A stretch of 54,450 nucleotides of DNA from Rhodoferax sp. OV413 (GCA_945861785.1 CAMAWD010000037.1:1-54450), one strand, 5' to 3'. Shown: positions 8,628 to 17,720, counted from the stretch's first letter. The notes: a model not told the origin generated them from the letters alone. A program made the numbers and translations.

Positions 8628-9396
8628 TTTGTTTCCTTTTTCTGGTTGGTCCGGAGGCCGTGACGGCCTGCGAAGGGTGGTGTGTCGATTCCGCTCGAAC
8701 CTGTTCCAGCGGGGCGGTCAGCACGCGGTCGCGGGCGCTGTGAAGATGGGCCTCGAGCAGTGTGCTGGCACGGGCCACGTCGCGCGCCTGGAGCGCGCTG
8801 ATGAACTGCAGGTGCTCCTGCATGGCGGGAATCAGACGCGCCGGCGTGATCACGCTGTGCTCGAGCTTGATCAGGCGCACGCGCAGACTGTTGACCCGGT
8901 ACATTTCGGACACGATGTCGTTGCCCAGGGCATCGACCATCCGGTCGTGCAGGCCCCAGTCGAGCGCCTGCGCGTCGTCGAGCAGGCGCGGGTCGGTATC
9001 GGCGGCGGTTGCGCGGCGCAGGATCTCGCGATGGGCGGCTTCGATCGCATCGAGTTCACTGGCACTCGCGCTGTGGACGAAATGCAGGATCGCCTCGCGC
9101 TCGATCATCGCGCGCACCTGGAACGCATTGCGGATCAGTTTGAGATCTACATGCGCAATCTGCAATCCACGCTGTGGCACGGTCTTGATCAAGCCCCCGG
9201 CCTCCAGCCGCGGGATCATTTCCCGCACGGCCCCCAGAGGCATGTCAAGAAGGGCCATCAGTTCGCGCTGCGATATGAACTGCCCGCTGCGGATTCCGCC
9301 GCTCAGGATCTGTTGCGTGAATCCCTGGTAGGCGCGCGCCCGCTGACTGACAAGCTGCGCCGGTGGAACGGCAGGCAGGCGCCCCGGCGGGCTCAT
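8617..9396 (-). CDS. GntR-family (FadR/FCD) transcriptional regulator
   Basis: A 259-residue repressor-type regulator. A winged helix-turn-helix covers about residues 20-85 (SQRELMALLDMPLGAVREMIPRL then GLIKTVPQRG). A C-terminal all-helical FCD domain follows, with the probable metal/ligand residues in DWGLHDRMV, EHLQF and HLHSARDR. ATG 9396 overlaps the fucU stop in an ATGA. It most likely responds to an intermediate of the encoded pathway and controls the operon promoter at 9879-9908, which a palindrome overlaps. The basic C-terminal tail TRKRKQIAP is unusual. Confidence 0.9.
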   Translation of the reverse strand: MSPPGRLPAVPPAQLVSQRARAYQGFTQQILSGGIRSGQFISQRELMALLDMPLGAVREMIPRLEAGGLIKTVPQRGLQIAHVDLKLIRNAFQVRAMIEREAILHFVHSASASELDAIEAAHREILRRATAADTDPRLLDDAQALDWGLHDRMVDALGNDIVSEMYRVNSLRVRLIKLEHSVITPARLIPAMQEHLQFISALQARDVARASTLLEAHLHSARDRVLTAPLEQVRAESTHHPSQAVTASGPTRKRKQIAP

Positions 9397-9818
9397 GACC
9401 GCACCACCCCTTTTTTGAGCAGGATGTTGCCGTAAATGCGGGTTTCACCCGTGGCGACGATCGCGAACGCGGTTGCGGCGCGCTCGTAGAAGGCAAAACG
9501 CTCCAGCGCCGCCGATGGCGCGCAGCCATGGGCCTGCAGCACGACATCGAATTCGGCCACCACGGGGGGACGGGCCGAGGGGTCGCCCACAACCTGCATC
9601 GTCAGCGCGGCCTGGGGAACAAAGTCGTCCAGCGGCAGCAGTGTCAAGACAGCGTGCAACACGTCGGGCGCAGGGCAACCCGGCAGACAGACGAGCCGCC
9701 GGGCATGGGTTGCGGCCGGAAAATTGGCATCGACCAGGGCGATTTCGTCCCCATGGCCCATGCTGGCGAGCACGTGCAACAGGTCGGGGGACAGCAGTGG
9801 GGAGATGCCTTTGAGCAT
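9393..9818 (-). CDS. fucU: RbsD/FucU-family sugar mutarotase
   Basis: A 141-residue protein of the RbsD/FucU family, which interconverts alpha and beta anomers of pyranoses. The N-terminal signature is clear: MLKGISPLLSPDLLHVLAS then MGHGDEIALVDANFPA, with the catalytic His in the GHGD loop, and a C-terminal YGNILLKKG. FucU rather than RbsD is favoured by the DANFP and NILLKKG pattern. It is the first gene of the operon. Its presence suggests that the operon handles a free reducing sugar such as L-fucose, as well as acids. Confidence 0.85.
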   Translation of the reverse strand: MLKGISPLLSPDLLHVLASMGHGDEIALVDANFPAATHARRLVCLPGCPAPDVLHAVLTLLPLDDFVPQAALTMQVVGDPSARPPVVAEFDVVLQAHGCAPSAALERFAFYERAATAFAIVATGETRIYGNILLKKGVVRS

Positions 9819-9874
9819 GGGGACAGTCAGCCAGACGGGAGGGGGGCCAGGAGTCGAAAAAGTTATTGACGTAC

Positions 9875-9907
9875 TGACATGTTAGTTCTACCATGAAACC
9901 CATGTCA
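9875..9907. promoter_or_regulatory. Palindromic operator overlapping the fucU operon promoter
   Basis: TGACATG (9875-9881) and CATGTCA (9901-9907) form a perfect 7-bp inverted repeat with a 19-base spacer. One arm overlaps the -10 and the other the -35 of the minus-strand promoter, a good place for a repressor. The GntR-family regulator in the operon is the obvious candidate binder (inference). Confidence 0.5.
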
Positions 9908-9908
9908 A
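9879..9908 (-). promoter_or_regulatory. Sigma-70-like promoter for the fucU-TRAP operon
   Basis: Read on the minus strand: TTGACA (9908-9903), 18 bases, TAACAT (9884-9879). It lies about 60 bases upstream of the fucU ATG. On the plus strand an overlapping weaker pair, TTGACG (9866-9871) and TACCAT (9889-9894) with 17-base spacing, faces the pseudogene. Confidence 0.6.
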
Positions 9909-9950
9909 CCCGGGACAACCCTTACCGCGCCATGGCTGTGGCGAGAGCCC

Positions 9951-10454
9951 ATGCTTGATGGCGCATTCGTCGCTGGTCGTCCGGTCCCTTCGGACTGCCT
10001 GGGCCGCCTGCACGAGAGCGCCGATTGGCGCCAGGCCCGCGACGAATTGCCTGCGCTGATGCAGCGGGACGGTTACGTGCTGTTGCGCGCCGAGCCCATC
10101 GATGCGGCGGTCGCCACCGGAACCAGCCGGCGGGCCGGCATTGGCCGAGCTGTCTCGGGCGCTGCTCGAACACCCGACCGAGCCGTTTGACTTTCTCTGG
10201 CTGCGCACCATGGTGCAGGGTCGCGCGAGCCCGCTGGGCGATGTGCCCCTGTTCGACATGTTCACCCTGCACGGTTCCTGCGACAACCACATGGGCGGGG
10301 GCCGGGTGCGCCTGTCCTGCGACGTGCGCTGGCAGCGTGCCGGTGAGCCGCGCGACGACCGCTGGTTCGGTGCGCCCCACCAGGGCATGGTTGCCTGGGA
10401 TACGGCGGCCTCAACGGCACCCGGCCACTGGGCGAGGCCTACGCCGCACGCTGA
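9951..10454 (+). pseudogene. Decayed phytanoyl-CoA dioxygenase (PhyH) family gene
   Basis: The remains of a non-haem Fe/2-oxoglutarate dioxygenase. Frame 1 from ATG 9951 gives MLDGAFVAGRPVP and ELPALMQRDGYVLLRA. Near 10100-10130 the similarity shifts frame and continues as ELSRALLEHPTEPFDFLWLR and RASPL. It jumps directly to GDVPLFDMFTLHGSCDN, RVRLSCDVRWQRA and DDRWFG, then shifts back near 10380-10398 to GYGGLNGTRPLGEAYAAR and a stop at 10452. Intact homologues have roughly 100 residues, including the HxD iron ligands, between ASPL and GDV. So there is an internal deletion plus at least two frameshifts. The size of the missing part is from family knowledge. Confidence 0.8.
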
Positions 10455-10460
10455 AAACCT

Positions 10461-12926
10461 TCAGCCAGCCTGCTTGAAGGCCATCACCGCCTGGTTGCGC
10501 AGCGTGCGCAACAACGACAAACCCTTCTCGTCGAGCTTCAAGCCCACCTTTGCACCCACATCGGCATAGATCAACCCGACCGGCTTGCCCTTCATGTGCA
10601 GCGGCAGCAAGAGGAAGGTGGTGGCGTTGACTGACTTGCGGTACCAGGGCGGAAGACTGCCGGCGATACGCGGTTCGGTCGCATCGCTGATCATGGTGTC
10701 GGCGCCACGGTTGCAGACGACAGAAAACAGGTCTGGGTGTGCGGCCTTGAGCGGCACCTGGAATGCCCGAACGACAGCGCCCACATCCTGACCGAGGCCA
10801 AAACGGCCGGTCAGGGTGTCGGTCTTGGGGTCGCGCATGCAGAACACGATGCGCTCGCATGCCATCGCGCGGAACATCGTCTCCAGGATCATTCTCAGCA
10901 CATCGCTGAGCTTGAAGTCCTCGACCATGGCATTGGCCACATCCTGGATACCGGCCGTCAGGGTCTGCGCCACGAAATGCGCATCGCGTTGCAGCGCCGG
11001 TTCGTCCGTGGCGGTTTCGTCGTGGGTTGCATGCAGGCCCGGGGGATACAGCGAATCGCCAGCTTCCGCCGAGCGCGCGGCGTGCCGTGGAAGCTTCAGG
11101 AGCTTGGCGGCGCCGGAGCCGGGCAAGACCTGCAACTGCATGGCCCGGGCCAGCTCTGCGAGCTTCTTTCGCCCCGACAGCGTACGGGCCGACATTTCGT
11201 CTTCCGTGAAGCCCAGCGAACTGGCGTAATGCTGGGCCGTCTGTGTGACACGGGCTTCGACGTCCGTAGCACCACCCTGCAAGATATGGTCTGCAATATC
11301 GTTGGCTGCTGCCGAAATCCAGTGCAGGCGTTCGCGCGCATCGGTGGGCGCCTTGTTGGGCGGGTTGCCACCTGGTTTGCGCATGCAGCGCTGGATGCTG
11401 TCCGGCAAACCCCAGACCTTGGCCACGCCGACCCCCAGCGTCTCGAAATCGATCCCGAGCACCTGGGTGGCGGCCCGAGGTTCACTGACCGGCTGCCGCG
11501 TCGCGTTGACCATTGCGCGTACCTTGCGCGCTTCATCCGGAAAATAGAACTCGGCCAGCAGCCGTCCCAGGTTCTGGAACATGGCCCCGATGAAGGCCTC
11601 TTCGCTTTCGCCGGCCAGCGTGCACAGCGCGTCGGCAATGGAGCCCGCCATCAGGCAGCGCACGAACTCATCCTTCAAGACACCGGCATGCGACTTGTCC
11701 TGCATGTGCTCCAGCAACACCAGTCCCAGTGCCATGTTTCGAATGCCATTGAAGCCAACCAGGCTCACCGCCCGCGACACCGTGCGGATGCTGCCACCAG
11801 CGCGCGCATAGTGGGCGCTGTTCACCAGGCGCAGCAGCTTGTTGGTCAGCGCCACGTCCTTCAGGATCTCGTTGGTGAGGCTGCTCAGGCTTTCGGTGTC
11901 GGAGTTGGCAACTCCCTGGATGCGGGCCACCGAATCCGACATGGCGGGGAAATCTGACGTATGTCGCATGCGCTGCAACAGGAAAGCCAGCGTGCTGTTG
12001 ACCTGCGCCCGGCCACTTTCGGTGTTCTGGTGGCCGCCAGCCCCTGAGGCCTTGGCCGACCAGGCCACCAGCGCGTCCCGGAACGCCTGCGCGCCAGGAT
12101 GGCGCTGCAACGGGTCGCGGGCAATGGCGCGCAGCACAATGGCCCGCAACGTGTCGTCGACGTCCGGCCCGAGCTTGTCTGGCAGTGTGAGCGGTTCATG
12201 CAATACACGGTAGATCGCACGGTAGGGGTCGCGCTCCGCCACCAGGGGCTGGCCGGCCAGCATCTCGGCCAGCACCAGGCCGGCGGAAAAGACGTCCACG
12301 GCCGCGGTGGCGGCCTGGCCTTGCGCGACTTCGGGCGCCATGTAACCTGGTGTGCCGGTGTAGGCTGGCCGATCGGCGTCCGGGTGCTTGTCCTGAACCG
12401 GCGTCGCAATTCCAAAGTCCATCACGCGGGCCCGGCCCGATTCATCGACCAGCACGTTGGAGGGCTTCACGTCGCGGTGGATCACACCCGCAGCATGGGC
12501 AGCCACGAGAGCATCGAGCACGTTCACCATCAGGTCGGCGGCCTCGACCGCCGGCATGGCTCCCCTGGCAGCAAGCACGTCGGCCAGGGTCTGGCCCGGA
12601 ACGTACTCGAACACCAGGTAGGGGTGCAGGTCCTGCACGTCGGCCTCGAACACCGGAACGATGTGGGGGTGGGACAGGCGGCTGACATGGCGCGCCTCCT
12701 GCAGCCATTGGGGAATGGCGGTGACGTTCGCGCCTTCACCGACCTTCATGAGCTTGATGGCGACCTCGCGTTCCAGTCGCGGGTCGAAGGCCAGCCAGAC
12801 GACCGACTGCGCGCCCTGCCCCAGGATCCGACGCAACTCGAAACGACCCAACAGGGACGGTCGTGCCGGATCGGTCTCTCCGGCGGCCAGTCGCCGGATC
12901 GTTGAAAGCGGGGAGAACTCAGCCAT
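10461..12926 (-). CDS. Ser/Thr protein kinase-HDOD-GAF fusion protein
   Basis: An 821-residue cytoplasmic signalling protein. Residues about 25-275 are a Hanks-type kinase: GQGAQSVVW glycine loop, VAIK lysine 58, HRDVKPSNVL catalytic loop, DFG, and GTPGYMAPE. All catalytic residues are present. Residues about 310-510 are an HDOD domain (NEILKDVALTNKLLRLVNSA). The C-terminal 170 residues look like a GAF sensor ending ALMAFKQAG-like. I prefer ATG 12926; a TTG at 12950 adds eight residues. It stands alone between a pseudogene and metY. HDOD domains often act in regulatory networks of stress, motility or nucleotide signalling; no target is evident here. Confidence 0.88.
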   Translation of the reverse strand: MAEFSPLSTIRRLAAGETDPARPSLLGRFELRRILGQGAQSVVWLAFDPRLEREVAIKLMKVGEGANVTAIPQWLQEARHVSRLSHPHIVPVFEADVQDLHPYLVFEYVPGQTLADVLAARGAMPAVEAADLMVNVLDALVAAHAAGVIHRDVKPSNVLVDESGRARVMDFGIATPVQDKHPDADRPAYTGTPGYMAPEVAQGQAATAAVDVFSAGLVLAEMLAGQPLVAERDPYRAIYRVLHEPLTLPDKLGPDVDDTLRAIVLRAIARDPLQRHPGAQAFRDALVAWSAKASGAGGHQNTESGRAQVNSTLAFLLQRMRHTSDFPAMSDSVARIQGVANSDTESLSSLTNEILKDVALTNKLLRLVNSAHYARAGGSIRTVSRAVSLVGFNGIRNMALGLVLLEHMQDKSHAGVLKDEFVRCLMAGSIADALCTLAGESEEAFIGAMFQNLGRLLAEFYFPDEARKVRAMVNATRQPVSEPRAATQVLGIDFETLGVGVAKVWGLPDSIQRCMRKPGGNPPNKAPTDARERLHWISAAANDIADHILQGGATDVEARVTQTAQHYASSLGFTEDEMSARTLSGRKKLAELARAMQLQVLPGSGAAKLLKLPRHAARSAEAGDSLYPPGLHATHDETATDEPALQRDAHFVAQTLTAGIQDVANAMVEDFKLSDVLRMILETMFRAMACERIVFCMRDPKTDTLTGRFGLGQDVGAVVRAFQVPLKAAHPDLFSVVCNRGADTMISDATEPRIAGSLPPWYRKSVNATTFLLLPLHMKGKPVGLIYADVGAKVGLKLDEKGLSLLRTLRNQAVMAFKQAG

Positions 12927-13062
12927 GGACAGATTACTTGCGTGGATCAAGTGATGTGGCGGTGGATCCCAAAGACCGCGTGCTGTGCGTCCCGGCCAGT
13001 CTAACGCCTGATGTTGCGCTCAAGTGTGCTCTAAGATGCGATTTTTATTGGAGGTACAACCC

Positions 13063-14340
13063 ATGCGCATCGAGACCATCGCCGTACACGGCGGCTACAC
13101 GCCCGACCCCACCACAAAAGCCGTTGCGGTGCCGATCTACCAGACGGTGGCCTATGCCTTCGACAACACGCAGCATGGCGCCGACTTGTTCGATCTGAAG
13201 GTCCCGGGCAACATCTACAGCCGCATCATGAACCCGACCAACGCCGTCCTCGAGGCCCGCGTAGCGGCGCTCGAGGGCGGCATCGGCGCGCTTGCGGTGG
13301 CCAGCGGCATGTCGGCAATTGCCTACGCAATCCAGACCATTGCCGAGACGGGTGACAACATCGTGTCGGCGTCCACCCTGTATGGCGGGACGTACAACCT
13401 GTTCGCCCACACGTTTCCATTGATGGGTATCGAGGTGCGGTTTGCCGACCCACGGGATCCGGCGTCCTTTGCAAGCTTGATGGACGAGCGGACCAAGGCA
13501 GTGTTCTGTGAGTCGGTCGGCAACCCGCTGGGCAATGTGACGGACCTGGCTGCGCTGGCAGCGGTGGCGCATGCACATGGCGTGCCGCTGATAGTCGACA
13601 ACACGGTGCCCAGCCCCTACCTGTGCCGCCCGTTCGAACACGGCGCCGACATCGTCGTGCATTCGCTCACCAAATACCTGGGCGGCCACGGCACCACCAT
13701 CGGCGGGGCCATCGTCGACTCCGGCAAGTTCCCCTGGGCCCAGCACAAGACGCGTTTCAAGCGCCTGAATGAGCCGGACGTGAGTTACCACGGAGTGGTG
13801 TACACCGAGGCATTGGGTGCCGCAGCCTACATCGGTCGCGCGCGGGTCGTGCCCCTGCGCAACATGGGTGCGGCGTTGAGCCCCATGAACGCGTTCCAGA
13901 TCCTGCAGGGCATCGAGACCCTGGCCTTGCGCATGGACCGCATCTGCGACAACGCCGTGCGTGTCGCCGGCTACCTGCAGGCGCATGCCAAGGTCGGATG
14001 GGTCAACTACGCCGGCGTGCCCGACCACCCGGACCATGCGCTGGTGAAAAGACAGATGGGCGGGCGCGCCTCCGGCATCATCAGTTTCGGCATCCAGTCG
14101 TCGGACAGCCTGGCCGCAGGAGCACGCTTCCAGGACGCACTCAAGCTCTTCACGCGGCTGGTCAACATCGGCGACGCCAAGTCGCTGGCGTGCCATCCCG
14201 CATCCACCACGCACCGGCAACTGAACGCCGCCGAACTGGCAAAGGCCGGCGTCAAGGAGGACATGGTCCGTCTCTCGGTGGGCATCGAGCATATCGACGA
14301 CCTGATGGAAGACCTGGAGCAGGCCCTGGCCGCAGTCTGA
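13063..14340 (+). CDS. metY: O-acetylhomoserine aminocarboxypropyltransferase (sulfhydrylase)
   Basis: A PLP-dependent enzyme of 425 residues that converts O-acetyl-L-homoserine and sulfide (or methanethiol) to homocysteine (or methionine). Signatures are the N-terminal [34 protein letters not shown], and the PLP lysine in [17 protein letters not shown] near residue 207; the C-terminus has [13 protein letters not shown] 13063 is preceded by GGAGG at a good distance, so the longer upstream in-frame start is not used. Length matches MetY. It lies upstream of the AKR gene with an 11-base gap and may be co-transcribed with it. Confidence 0.93.
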   Translation: MRIETIAVHGGYTPDPTTKAVAVPIYQTVAYAFDNTQHGADLFDLKVPGNIYSRIMNPTNAVLEARVAALEGGIGALAVASGMSAIAYAIQTIAETGDNIVSASTLYGGTYNLFAHTFPLMGIEVRFADPRDPASFASLMDERTKAVFCESVGNPLGNVTDLAALAAVAHAHGVPLIVDNTVPSPYLCRPFEHGADIVVHSLTKYLGGHGTTIGGAIVDSGKFPWAQHKTRFKRLNEPDVSYHGVVYTEALGAAAYIGRARVVPLRNMGAALSPMNAFQILQGIETLALRMDRICDNAVRVAGYLQAHAKVGWVNYAGVPDHPDHALVKRQMGGRASGIISFGIQSSDSLAAGARFQDALKLFTRLVNIGDAKSLACHPASTTHRQLNAAELAKAGVKEDMVRLSVGIEHIDDLMEDLEQALAAV

Positions 14341-14351
14341 GCCGGCCCAAG

Positions 14352-15362
14352 ATGGTGTTTCCACCACTGCGTACCGGCCTTGGCCTGGGGCTTGGCGGAG
14401 CGCCACTGGGCAACCTGTTCGCGGCCATTTCCGATGACGACGCGCAGGCAGTGCTCTGCGCGGCTTTGGCCGACGGATGCCGCAGCATCGATACTGCCCC
14501 GCACTACGGCCACGGCTTGAGCGAGCACCGCATCGGACGGGCCGTCAGGAACCTGGGGCGCGACGCCTTCGCGCTGTCCAGCAAGGTTGGTCGGGTGTTG
14601 CGCCCCGACGCGGCGGCTGCCCGCGACCAGCATGGCTACATCAACGTGTTGCCATTTACCCAGCACTGGGACTATTCCGCGGCCGGTGTGCGACGCAGCG
14701 TGCACGACAGCCTGCAGCGCCTGGGCCTGGCGCGCCTGGATGCGGTGTACGTGCACGACTGCGACGCCGGCGTGCACGGCGCGGCCTATCCGCAAATACT
14801 GCGCCAGCTGTTGGGCGAAACACTGCCCGAGCTGGAGCGGCTGCGTGGCGAAGGCTTGCTGCGCCACATCGGTCTGGGCGTGAACGATGTTCAGGTGTGC
14901 CTGGACGTGCTGGCGCATGCGGACCTGGATTGCCTGCTGCTGGCTGGGCGCTACAGCCTGATCGACCAAACGGCATTGCCAGCACTGCTGCCCGTGTGTG
15001 TGGGCCGCAGCGTGCGTATCGCCCTCGGTGGCGTCTTCAACTCGGGCATCCTGGCCACCGGTGTTCGCGGCCGCTCGGCGCCGTTGTTCAACTACGCGGC
15101 CGCGTCGCAGGACTGGGTCGACAAGGTCGCCGGGATCGAAACCGTCTGCGAGGAGTTCGGCGTGCCGCTGCGGGCCGCGGCATTGCAGTTCCCGCTGGCC
15201 CATCCGTCCATCGAGATCGTGATGGTGGGTGCGCAGACAGTGGCGCACTGGCGCGACGCAGTGGCGATGCTGGGGCATCCCATCGGCGCCGGGTTCTGGG
15301 AGGCGCTGCGCGCGCGGGGTCTGCTCGATGCCTGCGCACCGACACCGGGTTATGCGCCGTGA
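14352..15362 (+). CDS. Aldo/keto reductase, aldose 1-dehydrogenase type
   Basis: A 336-residue aldo/keto reductase. The pattern SIDTAPHYGHGLSEHRIG, SSKVGR, and VHDCD carries the Asp, Tyr, Lys and His of the catalytic tetrad. The PxxG-free layout and DTAPHYG resemble D-threo-aldose 1-dehydrogenase / L-fucose dehydrogenase and pyridoxal 4-dehydrogenase relatives. ATG 14352 lies 11 bases after metY. The stop overlaps the GTG start of the lactonase-like gene (GTGA), so the two proteins should be made together. The likely reaction is oxidation of an aldose to its lactone, which the next enzyme would open. Confidence 0.82.
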   Translation: MVFPPLRTGLGLGLGGAPLGNLFAAISDDDAQAVLCAALADGCRSIDTAPHYGHGLSEHRIGRAVRNLGRDAFALSSKVGRVLRPDAAAARDQHGYINVLPFTQHWDYSAAGVRRSVHDSLQRLGLARLDAVYVHDCDAGVHGAAYPQILRQLLGETLPELERLRGEGLLRHIGLGVNDVQVCLDVLAHADLDCLLLAGRYSLIDQTALPALLPVCVGRSVRIALGGVFNSGILATGVRGRSAPLFNYAAASQDWVDKVAGIETVCEEFGVPLRAAALQFPLAHPSIEIVMVGAQTVAHWRDAVAMLGHPIGAGFWEALRARGLLDACAPTPGYAP

Positions 15363-16183
15363 TCGACGCGCACTTTCACATTTGGCAACTGGCGCGCGGT
15401 GACTACGGCTGGCTCACTGCGGCCCAGGGCCCGATCTACCGCAACGTGTCCCTGGACGACTGGCGCCAGGCGCGGGCACACAGTGCGGTGACCGCTGGAA
15501 TCCTGGTGCAGGCCGCTCCGACGGAAGCCGAGACCCATTTCCTTCTCGAACACGCACAGGCTGCCCCCGATGTGCTCGGTGTGGTCGGCTGGGTCGACAT
15601 GCTCGCCCTGGATGCCGGGCAACGTATCCGCAGCCTCTCCCAGGACCCGCTGCTGCGCGGCCTGCGACCCATGCTGCAGGACCTGACCGACCCGGACTGG
15701 ATCCTGCAGCCAGCCCTGCAACCAGCGTTCGAAGCCATGCTGGACTGCGAGCTGACTTTTGACGCGCTGATCACACCTGTGCACCTGCCCCGCATAACGG
15801 TGCTGGCGGCGCGTTACCCGGACTTGCGCATTGTGGTGGACCACGGCGCCAAGCCCGACATCGCGGCAGGGCAATGGGGCGAATGGGCTGCCGGCATGGC
15901 CCGCCTGGCGGCTGCACCGCAGGTGGTTTGCAAGTTGTCCGGGCTGTGGAACCAGGCAGCACAAGGGGCAGCAGCGGACGCGCTCGCAGCGTATGCCCAC
16001 CATCTGCTTGCGTGTTTTGGCGCTGGCAGGGTGCTGTGGGGCAGCGACTGGCCGGTCCTCGAACTGGCCGGCAATTACCCCGCCTGGCATGCCGCTGCCC
16101 GCAGCCTGGTGCCCGCCGCCGATCACCCGCTGGTTTTCGAACTCTCGGCGCGGCGGGCGTACCGCTTGCCAACCACCAGCTGA
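15359..16183 (+). CDS. Amidohydrolase-2 family, L-fuconolactonase-like hydrolase
   Basis: A 274-residue TIM-barrel amidohydrolase. It begins VIDAHFHIWQL with the HxH metal ligands, then DYGWL, VDHGAKPDI near residue 160, VCKLSGL, and the C-terminal WGSDWPV with the metal Asp. This pattern is shared by L-fucono-1,5-lactonase and L-rhamnono-lactonase relatives. The start is GTG 15359, overlapping the aldose dehydrogenase stop. Dehydrogenase plus lactonase is the standard first pair of oxidative sugar catabolism, and FucU is 5.5 kb away, so L-fucose is the favoured substrate (inference). Confidence 0.82.
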   Translation: MIDAHFHIWQLARGDYGWLTAAQGPIYRNVSLDDWRQARAHSAVTAGILVQAAPTEAETHFLLEHAQAAPDVLGVVGWVDMLALDAGQRIRSLSQDPLLRGLRPMLQDLTDPDWILQPALQPAFEAMLDCELTFDALITPVHLPRITVLAARYPDLRIVVDHGAKPDIAAGQWGEWAAGMARLAAAPQVVCKLSGLWNQAAQGAAADALAAYAHHLLACFGAGRVLWGSDWPVLELAGNYPAWHAAARSLVPAADHPLVFELSARRAYRLPTTS

Positions 16184-16247
16184 GCCGGCCTGGCTCCATG
16201 GCCCCCCAGAATTGGTAGGATGGTGGTAAATCCACAAAGGCGCCACC

Positions 16248-17720
16248 ATGAATGCACCCCTGCACAAAGAATTTCCAGCAGGTCTCCTGAACGATGCCCA
16301 GGCGCTGGAACAGGCCTCTCGCCAATGGGACTCGGACATCGTCGGCCAGTTGACCGACTACATCCGGATTCCGGCCAAGTCGCCAGGGTTCGATGCGTTG
16401 TGGTCGCAACATGGCCACATCGACTCCGTGCTGCGCAATGCGGCGTCCTGGGTGCAAGCCCAGAAGGTCGATGGACTGCGGCTGGAAGTGCTGCGCATGG
16501 AAGGCCGCACACCAGTTCTGTTTTTCGAGGTGGCAGCGACCCGAGCCGATGCCACGCAAACGGTGCTGATGTACGGGCACCTGGACAAGCAGCCGGAATT
16601 CAATGGCTGGCGCAAGGACCTGGGGCCCTGGACGCCGAAATACGAAGACGGCAAGTTGTACGGCCGCGGTGGTGCCGATGATGGTTACGCGGTGTACGCC
16701 AGCATTGCCGCGATCCAGTTGCTCAAGACGCAAAAAGTTCCGCATCCCCGCATCGTGGGCATCGTGGAGACCTGCGAGGAAAGCGGCTCGAAGGACCTGC
16801 TGCCCTATGTGGACGCATTGCGTGAGAGGCTGGGCGACGTGGGCCTGGTGGTCTGCCTGGACTCCGGCGCCGGCAATTACGACCAGTTATGGCTAACCAC
16901 CAGCCTGCGTGGCATGGCCAGCGGCACCCTGAAGGTCGAGGTGCTCACCGAGGGCGTCCATTCCGGTGACGCTTCGGGCCTGGTGCCATCGAGTTTTCGC
17001 ATCATGCGCCAGGTGCTCGATCGCCTGGAAGACAGCAAGACCGGCAGCCTGCTGCCGGCGAGTTTTCACTGCGAGGTGCCGGCTGACCGTCTGGCGCAGG
17101 CCCGCGCCACAGCCGCCATCCTCGGCGACGAGGTGGTCAAGCGGTTTCCGTGGGCACACTACGACTGCGAAGGCGCAACCACCTTTGTTCTCCCAACCAC
17201 CACCGAACCGTTGCAGGCCCTGCTCAATCGCACCTGGATGCCCACCCTCAGCGTGACTGGCGCAGAAGGTTTTCCTGCGCTGGCCGACGCCGGCAACGTG
17301 TTGCGGCCCTACACCGCGTTCAAGCTGAGTTTGCGGCTGCCTCCCCTGGTGGACGCCGCGCAGGCGGTGCAGGAAATGAAGGCCTTGCTGGAAGACAACG
17401 CGCCCTACCAGGCGCGCGTCACGTTCGAGAGCAACGGAGGCGCCACGGGCTGGAACGCTCCCTCGATGGTGCCCTGGTTCGAAAAGGCACTGAACGCGGC
17501 ATCGCAGGCGCACTTCGGCGCCCCGTGCGGCACCATCGGCCAGGGCGGCACGATTCCCTTGATGAACATGCTCGAGCGCGGTTTTCCGAAGGCCCAGATG
17601 ATGGTTTGCGGGGTGCTCGGCCCAAAGAGCAACGCGCATGGACCCAACGAGTTCCTGCATGTGCCATTTGCCAAGAAGCTCACGGCTGCAGTCGCAAGGG
17701 TGATTGCCGAGGTCCCATGA
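16248..17720 (+). CDS. M20-family metallo-dipeptidase
   Basis: A 490-residue di-zinc exopeptidase of the M20 family (carnosinase/CNDP-like dipeptidases). Metal and catalytic motifs are VLMYGHLDKQP, GRGGADDGYA, and VETCEESGSKDL; near the C-terminus SNAHGPNEFLH supplies the last His ligand. A lid/dimerisation domain lies about residues 225-400. ATG 16248 was chosen as the first codon with a full family N-terminus. The stop overlaps the following lipase-like gene in an ATGA. It is cytoplasmic, with no signal peptide, and probably hydrolyses small peptides or N-acyl amino acids. Confidence 0.88.
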   Translation: MNAPLHKEFPAGLLNDAQALEQASRQWDSDIVGQLTDYIRIPAKSPGFDALWSQHGHIDSVLRNAASWVQAQKVDGLRLEVLRMEGRTPVLFFEVAATRADATQTVLMYGHLDKQPEFNGWRKDLGPWTPKYEDGKLYGRGGADDGYAVYASIAAIQLLKTQKVPHPRIVGIVETCEESGSKDLLPYVDALRERLGDVGLVVCLDSGAGNYDQLWLTTSLRGMASGTLKVEVLTEGVHSGDASGLVPSSFRIMRQVLDRLEDSKTGSLLPASFHCEVPADRLAQARATAAILGDEVVKRFPWAHYDCEGATTFVLPTTTEPLQALLNRTWMPTLSVTGAEGFPALADAGNVLRPYTAFKLSLRLPPLVDAAQAVQEMKALLEDNAPYQARVTFESNGGATGWNAPSMVPWFEKALNAASQAHFGAPCGTIGQGGTIPLMNMLERGFPKAQMMVCGVLGPKSNAHGPNEFLHVPFAKKLTAAVARVIAEVP

